This document shows, piece by piece, positions 27,180 through 37,960 of a DNA stretch of 64,000 bases. The DNA lies in the NCBI RefSeq assembly GCF_001941345.1, contig NZ_CP009251.1, forward strand, positions 992,001-1,056,000, written 5' to 3'. The translations under genes and the position numbers were made by a program. The stretch's first letter is position 1. Every line of letters starts with the position of its first letter. The notes under the pieces are model-generated. The model was not told the DNA's origin, searched no databases, and saw only the letters and a program-made list of their open reading frames with translations. This DNA is from Corynebacterium stationis (GTDB lineage: Bacteria; Actinomycetota; Actinomycetes; Mycobacteriales; Mycobacteriaceae).

Positions 27180-27614
27180 ATGTTTCTCGGAACCTACACT
27201 CCGAAGCTTGATGACAAAGGTCGACTAACCCTTCCGGCGAAGTTTCGTGATGAGCTAGCTGGAGGGCTGATGGTGACAAAGGGGCAAGACCACTCTTTAG
27301 CCGTGTATCCCCGTGAGGAATTCGCGGAAAGGGCACGCAAAGCAGCGGCCGTGTCTCGAACGAATCCAGAAGCGCGTGCGTTTATTCGTAACCTGGCTGC
27401 CAGTGCGGATGAGCAAAGGCCTGATGGAAGCGGTCGAATCACACTGTCAGCAGCACACCGTAAGTACGCGAACCTTTCTAAGGAATGCGTAGTTATTGGC
27501 TCAGTTGATTTCCTTGAGATTTGGGACGCAGCCGCTTGGGCTGAATACCAGTCGCAAACTGAAGATGCCTACTCGGCAGCTGACGCGGATGATGTTCTCG
27601 GCGGCTTGCTCTAG
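27180..27614 (+). CDS. mraZ: transcriptional regulator MraZ
   Basis: 144 residues with two AbrB-like halves: [20 protein letters not shown] and [14 protein letters not shown], each with the DxKGR/DGSGR signature. I chose the ATG at 27180 over the GTG at 27153 because it sits behind GGAAGGTGG at correct spacing and gives the universal MFLG N-terminus. MraZ assembles into rings and controls the dcw operon through the repeats upstream. In C. glutamicum the mraZ mRNA has been reported as an RNase III target. Confidence 0.95.
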   Translation: MFLGTYTPKLDDKGRLTLPAKFRDELAGGLMVTKGQDHSLAVYPREEFAERARKAAAVSRTNPEARAFIRNLAASADEQRPDGSGRITLSAAHRKYANLSKECVVIGSVDFLEIWDAAAWAEYQSQTEDAYSAADADDVLGGLL

Positions 27615-27632
27615 GCGAATGAAAACTAGAGA

Positions 27633-27722
27633 GAGTGCGTGTAAGGACTCTGTCTGAGGTTGATGTTCTGGTGTACTTCCCCGATATCAGAGCGTCCCTC
27701 GGACAGGGCCCTATACGCACTC
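27633..27722 (+). ncRNA. long hairpin in the rsmH leader (mraW-type RNA element)
   Basis: The 90 nt fold into one long hairpin. Outer stem: 27633-27643 with 27712-27722 (11 pairs, one G-U). Middle stem: 27648-27658 with 27698-27708 (11 pairs, two G-U). Inner stem: TGATGTT at 27661-27667 with GATATCA at 27683-27689. It lies between the mraZ stop and the rsmH start. A structured RNA named after mraW is known at this place in actinobacteria; whether this is the same family needs a covariance search. Confidence 0.65.
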
Positions 27723-27775
27723 GATTCATCTCAGGGATTCCTAAAAGGGAGCCCCTGTCAGCAGGAAAGGGGGAT

Positions 27776-28828
27776 ATGCCCGTGAGTAATACAGACGTAA
27801 ATTTCGATATTGAAGACAACCACGGACATGTTCCAGTGATGCGCTCACGCATGGCGGAGCTTATCGCACCTGCTGTGGAGGCAGCTGGTGACAACGCCGT
27901 CATCGTTGACGGCACTCTTGGTGCTGGTGGGCACACCGAATTCTTCCTGCGGGCTTTTCCTCAAGCACGAGTCATCGGTGTTGACCGTGATGCCGCATCT
28001 TTGGAGCAAGCTACCCAGCGCCTGGCCCCTTTTGGTGACCGCTTTATCGGCGTCAACGAACGCTTTGATGAAATCGGCCGCGCAATTGACGATGGCGAAG
28101 GCGAGATATTCGACATCGCGCGCGACAATGGCATCGCTGGTGCACTCTTCGATCTGGGTGCTTCGTCGATGCAACTAGACCAGTCTGAGCGCGGTTTTGC
28201 CTACAAAGTTGATGCCCCTCTTGATATGCGCATGGACCCTTCCACCGGCATTACTGCCGCGGATGTGCTCAATACCTATTCCCATGGTGAGCTTGCGCGC
28301 ATCTTGAAGTTCTATGGCGATGAACGCTTTGCTGGAAAAATTGCTTCGGCAATTTTGAAAGAACGCGAAAGCCACCCCTTTGAAACCTCAGCTCGCTTGG
28401 TTGAGCTGCTGTATAACACTATCCCTGCAGCTACCCGACGCACGGGTGGCCACCCAGCTAAGCGGACTTTCCAGGCACTGCGCGTGGAGGTCAACCGCGA
28501 GCTAGAGGCCATCGAACAGGTCATTCCAGTTATTACCTCTGGTTTGAAAATCGGTGGTCGGGTTGTTTTCATGAGCTATCAGTCTTTGGAAGACAAACTG
28601 GTCAAGTCCATGTTTAGGGAGCTGACCACTTCATCGACGCCAGCGGGTCTACCAATGGACCTACCTGGCACGGCTGCTTCCTTCAAGGCCATTACTCGTG
28701 GTTCGGAAAAGGCAACCGAGGCGGAGATTGCTGAGAATTCACGTGCCGCGTCAGTGCGCGTGCGTGCTTTTGAACGATTAGCAGGCGAGCATTCATTTCT
28801 TCCACCTGGAACTGGGATAGGGGCTTAA
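27776..28828 (+). CDS. rsmH: 16S rRNA (cytosine1402-N4)-methyltransferase RsmH
   Basis: 350 residues from the ATG at 27776, behind AGGAAAGGGGG; GTG at 27782 is the alternative. An earlier in-frame GTG at 27635 falls inside the leader hairpin and is rejected. Motifs: [25 protein letters not shown] (SAM loop), [29 protein letters not shown] and [18 protein letters not shown]. It methylates C1402 in the ribosomal P site. Second gene of the dcw operon. Confidence 0.95.
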   Translation: MPVSNTDVNFDIEDNHGHVPVMRSRMAELIAPAVEAAGDNAVIVDGTLGAGGHTEFFLRAFPQARVIGVDRDAASLEQATQRLAPFGDRFIGVNERFDEIGRAIDDGEGEIFDIARDNGIAGALFDLGASSMQLDQSERGFAYKVDAPLDMRMDPSTGITAADVLNTYSHGELARILKFYGDERFAGKIASAILKERESHPFETSARLVELLYNTIPAATRRTGGHPAKRTFQALRVEVNRELEAIEQVIPVITSGLKIGGRVVFMSYQSLEDKLVKSMFRELTTSSTPAGLPMDLPGTAASFKAITRGSEKATEAEIAENSRAASVRVRAFERLAGEHSFLPPGTGIGA

Positions 28829-28833
28829 AGAAG

Positions 28834-29709
28834 ATGGCAGATTCGACCACAACCAGGACAAAGAGAACCACTATGGGAACACGCACCAAGCGCGCACAGG
28901 GTTCAACGACTGATGTGATGGACCGACCTTCCCGCACACGCACTGCCAGTCGTGAAACTTCCGCGACGGGCGCAGTGAAAACCCGTAGCTCAACTCAGAC
29001 GCGTACCAATCGTGGAGTGCAAAACACCGCGACGCGAACGGTGTCGCCGACGCGTACTACCCGTCGTGAGGTTCCGCAGATTACGCCCACGCCGCGTAAG
29101 TCTCGGCTGGGGTCACGCCAGGTCGTTACTGAGCGCGGGCGTCGTGTTGCGCCGATTAAACAGGTCACGCTATTTTCGCGCTTGTCCGCTGTAGCGATTG
29201 CTCTTCTCATCGGTGGTGTTGTTTTAGCGGTGTGGCTCTCAGGTGTCTCAACTTCCCAGACTTTCCGCATCCAGCAGCTGACCTACCAGGAATCGCAACT
29301 GAACAACCAGTTGGAAACGCTCAACCGTGACCTTGAACAGGTACGTTCTTCAGCAGATGTTGCTCGCCGTGGTGCAGATGCCAAGATGGGTATTCCTTCC
29401 CAGCCAGGCATCGTAGAAGTTGGAGAAGATGGCACAGTGGAAGAGCGTCGTCCTGCCACCGAAGGCACCGAAGCGATTATCGATGTCAACGGGGAACCAG
29501 TACGCACAGGACGGGCAACCAGTGATCCACGCGATACTGAGGGCGTGTCGGATGAACTCAACGCGGTTCCGCGCAACCAACAGCAGCGTGTTGGCGATGT
29601 TGATGCAGATGATGCGGTTGAATCTCGTCCAACCACTGAAGAAGAATCTGCCAATGCGCCTTTGCCAGTTGGGGAAAACCTGGATTCTCCATATCAGTCT
29701 GGTGAATAA
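28834..29709 (+). CDS. ftsL: cell division protein FtsL-like, with long basic N-terminus
   Basis: 291 residues: a disordered, Thr/Arg-rich cytoplasmic part (1-110), one helix (117-137), a short coiled coil (about 145-175) and an acidic, Pro/Glu-rich tail. Bitopic topology with a membrane-proximal coiled coil and position between rsmH and ftsI identify FtsL. It would bridge FtsQ/FtsB and FtsWI. Both flanks are much longer than in E. coli FtsL. It starts 5 bp after the rsmH stop; ATG at 28873 is an alternative. Confidence 0.82.
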   Translation: MADSTTTRTKRTTMGTRTKRAQGSTTDVMDRPSRTRTASRETSATGAVKTRSSTQTRTNRGVQNTATRTVSPTRTTRREVPQITPTPRKSRLGSRQVVTERGRRVAPIKQVTLFSRLSAVAIALLIGGVVLAVWLSGVSTSQTFRIQQLTYQESQLNNQLETLNRDLEQVRSSADVARRGADAKMGIPSQPGIVEVGEDGTVEERRPATEGTEAIIDVNGEPVRTGRATSDPRDTEGVSDELNAVPRNQQQRVGDVDADDAVESRPTTEEESANAPLPVGENLDSPYQSGE

Positions 29710-29839
29710 GGGATAAGCCTCCCACACCTTAAGGATTGATCCGGCTACAGTCATACGAGAATTCAATTCAGCAAAGGGCAATATTGCACCTTGGGTATTC
29801 CTTAACTTTGAGCATCATGAAGGCAGGTGACACACCACT

Positions 29840-32047
29840 GTGACTCCACCACACTCGGGTGACCCACGGCGCCGTAGCCGAAATGGGGGCAAAGACAGCT
29901 CCCGTAATGAGGGGCGCCAAGAAGGTCGCAGTGGAAAAAGCCGCAGGGCATCTTCGCATGCCTCACGGGACTGGTCGACTAAGGACCGGGATAATTACGT
30001 AGCGCAACCACCACGTGCACGCAGTGCCAGCGAACGGGAACGAATCCGTGCTGGAGAAGCACGTGCGGGCGCGAGCCACACCGGTCAAGCGCATGGGCCA
30101 GCCCAAAGGGCACAAAAAGCACGCCCAGTGCCGGCACCGCAGGCAGTTAAGAAGAAGATGCTCGCGCAGCAGCCGATGATGACTAAGCGCCTGAACTTAG
30201 TTATCACCATCTTGGTTATTGTGACCGTAGTGTTGGTAGGGCGTTTGGCATGGGTACAAATTGTCTGGGGGCCAGACTTATCTGCCCGTGCAGAAGCACA
30301 GCGCACCCGCGTTTATGTGGAACCCGCACGCAGGGGAGAAGTAGTCGACCGTGATGGTCAGCGCATTGCGTACACCATGGCTGCACGCTCGTTGACAGTA
30401 TCTCCAACGCGCTTGCGTGATGAATTGCGCGAGCAAGAAGAGATTGAAGCTCGCAATGAAGGTGAGCTGGCGGAAAAGAGCGAACAGGAAACTAATGAAT
30501 TTCTCGACGACCGGGTTACTACGCGCTTAGAAGAAATGGCTGAGGGAATCCCGAAGGCTATTAAAGAAGCAGGCGCGTCAACCTCTGATGTTGACTCCGA
30601 CCAGATCATGGATAAATTGCGCGCGGATACGCAATATGAGGTGCTGGTGCGCAATGTCGATCCAGATATTGCTGTAGAAATCGCCAATACCTACCATGGC
30701 GTGGCTGCTGACCACCAAGATATCCGTCAATACCCTAATGGTGCGATTGCAGAAAATATCGTGGGCAAGGTGTCCATGGACGGCCAAGGCCAGTTCGGCT
30801 TTGAAGCTTCTGGCGATTCGCTGTTGACCGGTATTGATGGCCGTTCCACTGAAGATGTCTCAACCGACGGACAGCTGATTCCAGGTACGGTGCGCGATGA
30901 AGTTGAAGCAATCGATGGCTCCGATGTGAAACTGACGTTAGATCTGGACTTGCAAACCTATGTTCAGCAAAAGCTAGAGCAGGCTGTGGACAATTCCCGC
31001 GCCAAAATGGGTGAAGCAGTTGTATTAGATGCGGTTACAGGTGAAGTGTTATCGATGGCTAATACCGGAACCATCGATCCGAATAAGGATATTGAAGCCC
31101 AGCTTGAAGAAGGCAAGGACTTTGAAAACCGTTCCATTTCGCACCCTTATGAGCCAGGTTCTGTCGCGAAGGTAGTTACTGCTGCGGCCGCGATTGAAGA
31201 AGGTGTGACCACGCCGGAGGAAGTCCACCAGGTTCCAGGCTCCATCGATATCGCAGGAGTTAATGTTGCCGATGCGTGGCAACACGGGGTGGAGCCGTAC
31301 ACCACCGCGGGTATCTTTGGTAAGTCGTCCAACGTAGGTACGCTGCAGATTGCGCAGCGCCTGGGCGAGGAGAAGTTCGCTGAGTACCTTGAGAAATTCG
31401 GGTTGGGTAAAACCACTGATATCGAATTACCGAATGAATCATCTGGTCTTCTGCCTGCATTAGAACAGTGGTCCGGTGGTACCTTTGCCAACCTTCCAAT
31501 TGGCCAGGGTATGTCGTGGACGACCTTGCAGATGGCGAGTGTCTATCAGGCTTTGGCGAATGATGGCGAGCTCATTCAGCCACGTATCATCGACTCGATT
31601 ACGGATGCCGATGGCAAGGAAGTCCCGCAGGATGATCCAGGTACCACGCAGGTGGTATCGCCTGAAACTGCGAAGACCGTGGTGGATATGTTCCGCTCGA
31701 CGTTCCAGGATGACCCAGCTTATGTGCAAACTGGTACGGCTATGGGCAATGAGATCGAGGGGTATCAGCTTTCCGGTAAGACCGGTACCGCGCAAAAGGT
31801 AGACCCAGATACGGGTGCGTATTCGCAAAGTGCGTATTGGATTACTTTCGCAGGCATTGCGCCTGCCGATGACCCCCGGTTTGTCGTTGCCATCATGTTA
31901 GATGAGCCCGAAACCGGCACCAATGCCGATGGCTCAGGCGGGCAATCTGCAGCGCCGCTCTTTAGCGACATTGCCGCGTGGTTGCTCAACCGCGACAACA
32001 TCCCGACGTCACCAGAAGGAAAGCGTTGGGTCATGACGCAGTACTAA
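29840..32047 (+). CDS. ftsI: septal penicillin-binding protein FtsI (PBP3)
   Basis: 735 residues: basic cytoplasmic extension (1-117), one membrane helix (about 118-141), pedestal domain and transpeptidase domain. Active-site motifs: SVAK (441-444), SSN (496-498) and KTG (647-649). It crosslinks septal peptidoglycan with FtsW as the polymerase. The Arg/Lys-rich extension of over 110 residues is like that of mycobacterial PbpB but unlike the short tails of other phyla. GTG start with AAGGCAGGT upstream; later Met codons near 107-114 are possible but would lack a ribosome site. Confidence 0.93.
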   Translation: MTPPHSGDPRRRSRNGGKDSSRNEGRQEGRSGKSRRASSHASRDWSTKDRDNYVAQPPRARSASERERIRAGEARAGASHTGQAHGPAQRAQKARPVPAPQAVKKKMLAQQPMMTKRLNLVITILVIVTVVLVGRLAWVQIVWGPDLSARAEAQRTRVYVEPARRGEVVDRDGQRIAYTMAARSLTVSPTRLRDELREQEEIEARNEGELAEKSEQETNEFLDDRVTTRLEEMAEGIPKAIKEAGASTSDVDSDQIMDKLRADTQYEVLVRNVDPDIAVEIANTYHGVAADHQDIRQYPNGAIAENIVGKVSMDGQGQFGFEASGDSLLTGIDGRSTEDVSTDGQLIPGTVRDEVEAIDGSDVKLTLDLDLQTYVQQKLEQAVDNSRAKMGEAVVLDAVTGEVLSMANTGTIDPNKDIEAQLEEGKDFENRSISHPYEPGSVAKVVTAAAAIEEGVTTPEEVHQVPGSIDIAGVNVADAWQHGVEPYTTAGIFGKSSNVGTLQIAQRLGEEKFAEYLEKFGLGKTTDIELPNESSGLLPALEQWSGGTFANLPIGQGMSWTTLQMASVYQALANDGELIQPRIIDSITDADGKEVPQDDPGTTQVVSPETAKTVVDMFRSTFQDDPAYVQTGTAMGNEIEGYQLSGKTGTAQKVDPDTGAYSQSAYWITFAGIAPADDPRFVVAIMLDEPETGTNADGSGGQSAAPLFSDIAAWLLNRDNIPTSPEGKRWVMTQY

Positions 32048-32066
32048 TCACGGCGGATACAGCACG

Positions 32067-32072
32067 TATAAT
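32067..32072 (+). promoter_or_regulatory. internal promoter -10 before murE
   Basis: A perfect TATAAT in the 83-bp gap between ftsI and murE, 59 bp before the murE ATG. The -35 is weak. Confidence 0.5.
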
Positions 32073-32130
32073 AAATACTTTTCTAGATAAATAACCCCAC
32101 GAAGACTACGAGAATAAGGACGCGAGCGAC

Positions 32131-33873
32131 ATGACTACCACGCTTTTCAAGCTAGCGGAGATCGCAGGCGGTGAAATCATTGGTGATGGTGAGACAACCG
32201 TAGAAGCCATCACGTTGGATTCCCGCCGAGCAGAAGCGGAATACCTGTTCGCGGCCGTTCCGGGCACCCGTAGCCATGGTGCAACATTCGCAGCAGCAAC
32301 ATCGGCAAAAGCAGTGCTTACCGATGCCGCCGGCGTGGAAATCCTGCACCGTGAATCAGCGGAAGATTCTTTCGACCGTCCCATTATCGTGGTCGAGAAT
32401 ATTCGCGCGGTACTCGGAGAAATCTCAGCCGAGATTTATGGTCACCCGACCAAGAAGCTGACCATTTTCGGTGTTACTGGTACCTCGGGAAAGACCACGA
32501 CAACATATCTTTTAGAAACTGGCCTTTTAGCCGCAGGCTATTCCACCGGCTTGATCGGTACGACCGGAACCCGGATTAACCGCAAGCCAGTTGAAACGCA
32601 GCTCACCACCCCTGAAGCACCAACGTTGCAGGACTTATTCGCACGCATGGTTGCAGAAAACGTCACCCACGTGGTGATGGAAGTGTCCTCACATGCACTG
32701 GAGCTAGGACGCGTGCAAGGTGTGGACTTTGCAGTGGGCGGGTTTACTAACCTGTCTCAAGACCACCTCGATTTCCACCCCACGATGGAAGAGTACTTCG
32801 CGGCGAAATCAAAGCTTTTCTTAGGCGAAGAGGCGGCACGCAATGCGGTGGTGTGCATTAATGATGAGTGGGGCGAGCGTCTAGCTGATCTAGTTGATGA
32901 AGAAAATCGGCCTTTAACCGTGGTCTCTACCACGGGGGCGATTGCCCATACCGGTGACGAGGGCGGCGTGGCCCAGGCTGATGCGATGCTGCGTGAGCGC
33001 ACTCGGGAACTATTGGTTCCGGGCACAGTGGTGGCGTGGCAGCAGGCGGTACAAGCAACAGGGGGGCAGCAGGTAGCGCTGGAGATTAATCCACCGGAAA
33101 ATAGTGAGATTATCCAGGCACAAGTCCCTCGTTCCTTTGATTTCGAGTTGCCGCTGCCGGGCGATTTCAACATCGCCAATGCAGGCCTTGCTGTAGGAAT
33201 GGCGAGCGCTGCAGGTATTGACTTGGATACTTTCATCGCGGCTTTGACCCAGGTGGCAGTACCGGGCCGCATGCAGCGTATCGATGAAGGCCAGGACTTT
33301 GTAGCCGTTGTTGATTACGCGCACAAGCCAGCGGCTATCGAAGCAGTATTGGACACCTTGCGCTCGCAGCTCGATTCAGCAGGTCCCAACTCTTTACGGC
33401 GTAACGATGCGGAACGCATCGGCGCCGGACGTATTGGCGTGGTTGTCGGCGCCGGAGGAGACCGTGACTCCTCGAAGCGCGGATTGATGGGTGCTGCTGC
33501 CGCGAAACGCGCCGATTTCGTGGTGGTTACCGATGATAATCCACGCACCGAAGACCCAGCTCCGATCCGCCAAGCAGTTATGGCTGGAGCAATAGAAGCA
33601 GCTGAGAAGGCTGGGCGTGATGTAGAATTCCGCGAAATTGCATCGCGCGCTGAAGCCATTGATGAAGTAGTCAACTGGGCAACTTCCGGCGATGCTGTCA
33701 TCGTGGTTGGCAAGGGCCACGAAGTAGGTCAGCTCATTGGCGGAACCATGCATCACTTCGATGATCGTGAAGAACTTGCTCGGGCATTACAATCAAAGCG
33801 GACAGCGCACCTTAATACTCCCATTACCCCAGAAGCTCGAGATACTGCCGAAGACTCCGATGAGAGGCAATAA
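32131..33873 (+). CDS. murE: UDP-MurNAc-tripeptide synthetase MurE (meso-DAP adding)
   Basis: 580 residues. The P-loop is GVTGTSGKTTT (114-124). DNPR (469-472) is the signature for meso-diaminopimelate as the added amino acid, in line with DAP-type corynebacterial peptidoglycan. An insert of about 50 residues (about 270-320, TGDEGGVAQADAMLRERTRE and following) makes the protein longer than E. coli MurE. Start ATG at 32131 behind AAGGACG. Its stop shares one base with the murF start. LtsA in the same window amidates the DAP residue it adds. Confidence 0.95.
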   Translation: MTTTLFKLAEIAGGEIIGDGETTVEAITLDSRRAEAEYLFAAVPGTRSHGATFAAATSAKAVLTDAAGVEILHRESAEDSFDRPIIVVENIRAVLGEISAEIYGHPTKKLTIFGVTGTSGKTTTTYLLETGLLAAGYSTGLIGTTGTRINRKPVETQLTTPEAPTLQDLFARMVAENVTHVVMEVSSHALELGRVQGVDFAVGGFTNLSQDHLDFHPTMEEYFAAKSKLFLGEEAARNAVVCINDEWGERLADLVDEENRPLTVVSTTGAIAHTGDEGGVAQADAMLRERTRELLVPGTVVAWQQAVQATGGQQVALEINPPENSEIIQAQVPRSFDFELPLPGDFNIANAGLAVGMASAAGIDLDTFIAALTQVAVPGRMQRIDEGQDFVAVVDYAHKPAAIEAVLDTLRSQLDSAGPNSLRRNDAERIGAGRIGVVVGAGGDRDSSKRGLMGAAAAKRADFVVVTDDNPRTEDPAPIRQAVMAGAIEAAEKAGRDVEFREIASRAEAIDEVVNWATSGDAVIVVGKGHEVGQLIGGTMHHFDDREELARALQSKRTAHLNTPITPEARDTAEDSDERQ

Positions 33874-35408
33874 TGATTGACCTGACTGTGAAAGAGATCG
33901 CCGAGATTGTCGGCGGTCGCCTCGACAGTGTCGAAAACCCCGAGGCACTGGTTACCGGCTTTGTCGAATTTGATTCGCGCAAGGTAGCTCCCGGTGGATT
34001 ATTCCTGTGTTTTCCAGGCGCTAAGGTTGACGGTCATGACTTTGCTGCCAAGGCGGTAGAGCAAGGCGCGGTGGCTGTATTAGCTGCTCGCCCCGTGGGC
34101 GTTCCAGCGATCGTTGTCGAACCAACTGGTCGGCTGGAAGGCGATGGCGCCAATGCTGATATCTATGCCAACGACTTAGATGGCTCAGCTGCAGCAGTAG
34201 TTCGGGCACTTTCAGACCTCGCGCACTTTGTCACTGGCAAGCTCACTAGCGAAGATGGTCTTAGCATCATCGGCGTAACTGGTTCTGCGGGTAAGACTTC
34301 CACGAAGGATCTGATCGCAACTATTTTGCGCCAAGATGGAGAAACCGTAGCTCCTCCGGGTTCATTCAATAATGAAATCGGGCATCCGTATACCGCGCTG
34401 CGCTGCGATGCAGACACGAAATATCTCGTGGCTGAACTATCAGCTCGCGGCATCGGCCACATCAAACACCTCACTGATATCGCAACCCCGCGAATCGGTG
34501 TGGTGCTCAACGTTGGTACCGCTCACCTTGGAGAATTTGGCTCGCGTGAAAACATCGCACAAGCCAAAGGCGAATTAGTTGAGGCATTGCCTTCGGCTGC
34601 CGAAGGTGGCATCGCGGTGTTAAACGCTGATGATTCATTCGTTGCAGCAATGGCTTCGCGCACCAGCGCCAAGGTTGTGACCTATTCTTCGGCGAATCCT
34701 CCAGCAGCAGGCGCGGATTACTATGCCACCGATATCACCTTGGATAATGTTGCACGTCCATCCTTTACTTTGCATGCGCCAGGTGCCGCACCGGTATCTG
34801 TGACATTGCAGGTCTTTGGTGTTCACCAGGTTTCCAATTCCCTCGCGGCTGCTGCAGCAGCTATTGAGGCGGGTTTGTCTGTGCAATCTGTGGCGGATTC
34901 TTTAAGTGGGCATCGAAACGCGTCTGCTCACCGCATGGATGTGCACACCCGCGCTGATGGAGTCACCATTATTAATGACTCCTACAACGCGAACCCGGAT
35001 TCAATGCGCGCGGCGATTGCCGCACTGGGCTACACCACCTCTGGGCGGCCCGATGCGCGCTCTATCGCAGTACTCGGTGAGATGGGCGAGCTGGGCGATG
35101 ACGCTATAGAAGAGCACTACCAACTCGGTGCGGAGTTAGCGAAATACGATGTCCATACCCTCATCGTGGTGGGTGAGAGCGTTTATGGCGAGGCAATGGC
35201 TAAAGCCGCATCCGAGCGCGGTATAAATACTATGGTTAGCCGGGATATCGATGACGCCATTTGGCACATCGAAGAAGTTCTTCAAACTCCGCCCGCTGGA
35301 GTCGAAGACTGGTCTTCACGCGAGTTGAAAGATGTAGTCCTGGTCAAAGCTTCGAATGCGCAACGATTGTGGCTGGTTTCTGAACGCCTACTTAACGGCG
35401 AAGATTAA
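33873..35408 (+). CDS. murF: UDP-MurNAc-tripeptide-D-Ala-D-Ala ligase MurF
   Basis: 511 residues. [13 protein letters not shown] is the ATP loop, [14 protein letters not shown] and [12 protein letters not shown] are family blocks, and [15 protein letters not shown] is the conserved C-terminal motif. It adds D-Ala-D-Ala to complete the pentapeptide. Start ATG overlaps the murE stop (TAATG), so translation is coupled. Confidence 0.95.
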   Translation: MIDLTVKEIAEIVGGRLDSVENPEALVTGFVEFDSRKVAPGGLFLCFPGAKVDGHDFAAKAVEQGAVAVLAARPVGVPAIVVEPTGRLEGDGANADIYANDLDGSAAAVVRALSDLAHFVTGKLTSEDGLSIIGVTGSAGKTSTKDLIATILRQDGETVAPPGSFNNEIGHPYTALRCDADTKYLVAELSARGIGHIKHLTDIATPRIGVVLNVGTAHLGEFGSRENIAQAKGELVEALPSAAEGGIAVLNADDSFVAAMASRTSAKVVTYSSANPPAAGADYYATDITLDNVARPSFTLHAPGAAPVSVTLQVFGVHQVSNSLAAAAAAIEAGLSVQSVADSLSGHRNASAHRMDVHTRADGVTIINDSYNANPDSMRAAIAALGYTTSGRPDARSIAVLGEMGELGDDAIEEHYQLGAELAKYDVHTLIVVGESVYGEAMAKAASERGINTMVSRDIDDAIWHIEEVLQTPPAGVEDWSSRELKDVVLVKASNAQRLWLVSERLLNGED

Positions 35409-35425
35409 AGGATAGTGTTGAAATA

Positions 35426-36535
35426 ATGATTCAGATAATGGCCTCCGGCGTCATCAGCTTCCTTGTGGCGATCTTCTTTACGCCATGGCTGATCCGCTAT
35501 TTCTCCAACGCCGGTAAAGGCCAAGAGATTCGTGAGGATGGACCGAAGTCGCACCTGCGCAAGCGCGGTACGCCGACGATGGGTGGTCTGGCCATTTTGG
35601 CCGGCATTGTTATTGCTTACTTAGCGGTAAATACCTATGGCTCCATCACCGGAACCGGTGGCTTCACGGTCTCAGGAATCTTGGTTCTAGGCTTGACTTT
35701 AGGGCTCGGCGCCTTGGGCTTTGCTGATGACTTCATCAAACTGTTCAAAGCCCGCAACCTCGGGTTGAATAAGACCGCAAAGATTGTTGGCCAGCTCGCT
35801 CTAGCTTTGGCCTTTGGTCTCTTGGTGCTGCAATTTGAAGATAGCAATGGCCTAACACCTGCGACGGCTCACATGTCTTTTGTGCGCGATATTCCGACCT
35901 TTAATATCGCCGTCGGCCCAACCATTATCGGAATCATCATCTTCCTGGTGTTCATGTTTATTCTGATCGCCGCGTGGTCGAACGCCGTCAACCTGACCGA
36001 TGGTCTTGACGGCCTGGCTGCGGGTTCTACTGCCTTTGTGATGGGCGCGTACACCATCATTACTTTCTGGCAGTTCCGTAACTCCTGTGAAGTCGGCTTC
36101 GTTGCCGGCTGTTACCAGGTGCGCGATCCTTTGGACTTGGCCATTTTGGCGGCTGCCGGTCTCGGTGGTTCCTTGGGCTTTTTGTGGTGGAATGCTGCAC
36201 CGGCAAAAATCTTCATGGGCGACACCGGTTCCTTGGCACTCGGTGGCCTGGTTGCGGGTCTATCCGTTGCTACTCGCACGGAACTGCTGATGATCATCAT
36301 TGGCGCACTCTTCGTTGTTGAAGCAGCCTCGGTTGTTATCCAAGTCTTTGTCTTCAAGACCACCGGAAAGCGCTTCTTCCGCATGGCGCCAATTCACCAC
36401 CACTTCGAAAATGGCGGCTGGCCAGAAACCGCAGTGGTTATCCGTTTCTGGCTGCTCGCTGGCATGGCCGCTATCACCGGCGTAGGAATTTTCTACGGTG
36501 AATGGCTCCTGACAACTGGCGCAAGCATCCTTTAA
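35426..36535 (+). CDS. mraY: phospho-MurNAc-pentapeptide transferase MraY
   Basis: 369 residues with about ten helices. Family motifs: [11 protein letters not shown], the aspartate pair [18 protein letters not shown], the metal Asp of [12 protein letters not shown] and APIHHHFE. It transfers phospho-MurNAc-pentapeptide to undecaprenyl/decaprenyl phosphate to form lipid I on the inner membrane face. Ribosome site AAAGGATAG; 17 bp after murF. Confidence 0.96.
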   Translation: MIQIMASGVISFLVAIFFTPWLIRYFSNAGKGQEIREDGPKSHLRKRGTPTMGGLAILAGIVIAYLAVNTYGSITGTGGFTVSGILVLGLTLGLGALGFADDFIKLFKARNLGLNKTAKIVGQLALALAFGLLVLQFEDSNGLTPATAHMSFVRDIPTFNIAVGPTIIGIIIFLVFMFILIAAWSNAVNLTDGLDGLAAGSTAFVMGAYTIITFWQFRNSCEVGFVAGCYQVRDPLDLAILAAAGLGGSLGFLWWNAAPAKIFMGDTGSLALGGLVAGLSVATRTELLMIIIGALFVVEAASVVIQVFVFKTTGKRFFRMAPIHHHFENGGWPETAVVIRFWLLAGMAAITGVGIFYGEWLLTTGASIL

Positions 36536-36551
36536 GAAAGGCTATTAGCTT

Positions 36552-37958
36552 ATGACTTCCACACTGAAGCTGCCACGAGTCGTCTTGGTCGCCGGTGGTG
36601 GGGTATCTGGGCGCGGATGTGCCGCTATCCTGCGTGAACTCGGCACAGATGTGACCGTAGCTGATGGCAATGCACACACCCGTGAGGAACTAGCTTCCGC
36701 ACTCGAGGTCAAGACCATTGATCCAGCAGATGTGGACTTTTCCGCATCAGACTATGACATGGTGGTGACTTCTCCTGGCTGGCGTCCTGATTCGCAGCTT
36801 CTCCAACAAGCAGCCGCGGCACACATTGAAGTTATTGGCGATGTCGAACTAGCTTGGCGCCTTGACCGCGCTGAAGTCTTTGGGCCCCCACGCACATGGC
36901 TGGTAGTTACTGGCACTAATGGCAAGACCACTACCACCGGCATGCTGGCTGCGATGATGCAGGCCAATGAAGCAGAGTCCGGTCTGCGCGCCGCAGCTGC
37001 CGGCAATATTGGTGTATCCCTATTTACTGCGCTAGCAGCGCAGCCGCGGGTAGATATTTTGTGCGTCGAGCTATCTTCTTTCCAGCTGCACTGGTCTAAT
37101 ACTTTGCGCCCTGATGTGGGCACCGTGTTGAACCTGGCGGAAGACCACATTGATTGGCACGGCAGCTTCGAGGCTTATGCCCTGGATAAGGCCAAGGCAT
37201 TGTTAGGCAAGGTTGCCGTTGTCGGCAAGGATGATCCGCGCGTGGTGGACTCTGCAATCAATATTCGCCCGAGTGGGGTAGTCACCAGCTTTAGTGCAGG
37301 TATACCGCAAGATGGCGGGGTAGGAGTAATCAACTCCGAAATCGTGGTGGGCAACCCACCGCAGGTTTTAGCTAGCGCCGAAGGAATCGAACCGGCGGGT
37401 ATAGCTGGTGTTTTAGACGCGTGTGCTGCTGCAGCTGTTGCGCATGCGGCTGGCGCTAGTGCGCAGGCGATTAGCGCGGGCCTAGCTTCTTATCGTGTGG
37501 ATGCCCACCGCGGGGAAGTAGTGCATAAAGCAGCTGGCATTAAGTTTATTGATAATTCCAAAGCCACCAACCCGCATGCTGCCGATGCAGCTTTAGCAGG
37601 GCTAGCCAATGTCATTTGGGTAGCCGGTGGACAGCTGAAGGGCGCTGAGGTCGATGAGCTTATAGCCGCGCATCATAAACAAATGAAAGCCGTGGTACTG
37701 CTTGGCCAAGACCGCGACATCCTAGCCCGCGCTTTGAAAGAACACGCGCCAGAAATTGCCGTTGAGGTCATTGAAGACACCGATGGTGAGGAAGCCATGC
37801 ACCAGGTTGTGGCTGCTGCTATCCAACACGCCGGGGCTGGAGATACCGTGCTTTTGGCACCAGCTGCGGCATCGTTGGATATGTATTCCGGAATGAGCGA
37901 ACGTGGCGACCTTTTTGCCCACTTTGCAAAAACCCTTTCTCAACGCGAGGAGCTTTAA
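36552..37958 (+). CDS. murD: UDP-MurNAc-L-alanine:D-glutamate ligase MurD
   Basis: 468 residues. The N-terminal Rossmann-type domain is VLVAGGGVSGRG, the ATP loop VTGTNGKTTTTGML, and the C-terminal blocks HRGEVVHKAAGIKFIDNSKATNP and AAASLDMYSGMSERGDLF are typical. It adds D-glutamate to UDP-MurNAc-L-Ala. 16 bp after mraY behind AGAAAGG; the next gene begins 2 bp after its stop. Confidence 0.95.
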   Translation: MTSTLKLPRVVLVAGGGVSGRGCAAILRELGTDVTVADGNAHTREELASALEVKTIDPADVDFSASDYDMVVTSPGWRPDSQLLQQAAAAHIEVIGDVELAWRLDRAEVFGPPRTWLVVTGTNGKTTTTGMLAAMMQANEAESGLRAAAAGNIGVSLFTALAAQPRVDILCVELSSFQLHWSNTLRPDVGTVLNLAEDHIDWHGSFEAYALDKAKALLGKVAVVGKDDPRVVDSAINIRPSGVVTSFSAGIPQDGGVGVINSEIVVGNPPQVLASAEGIEPAGIAGVLDACAAAAVAHAAGASAQAISAGLASYRVDAHRGEVVHKAAGIKFIDNSKATNPHAADAALAGLANVIWVAGGQLKGAEVDELIAAHHKQMKAVVLLGQDRDILARALKEHAPEIAVEVIEDTDGEEAMHQVVAAAIQHAGAGDTVLLAPAAASLDMYSGMSERGDLFAHFAKTLSQREEL

Positions 37959-37960
37959 CC

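Noticed and set aside
27635..27775. Earlier GTG start for rsmH adding 47 residues
   Set aside because: The extension is the translated leader hairpin, has no ribosome site and does not match the family N-terminus HVPVM.
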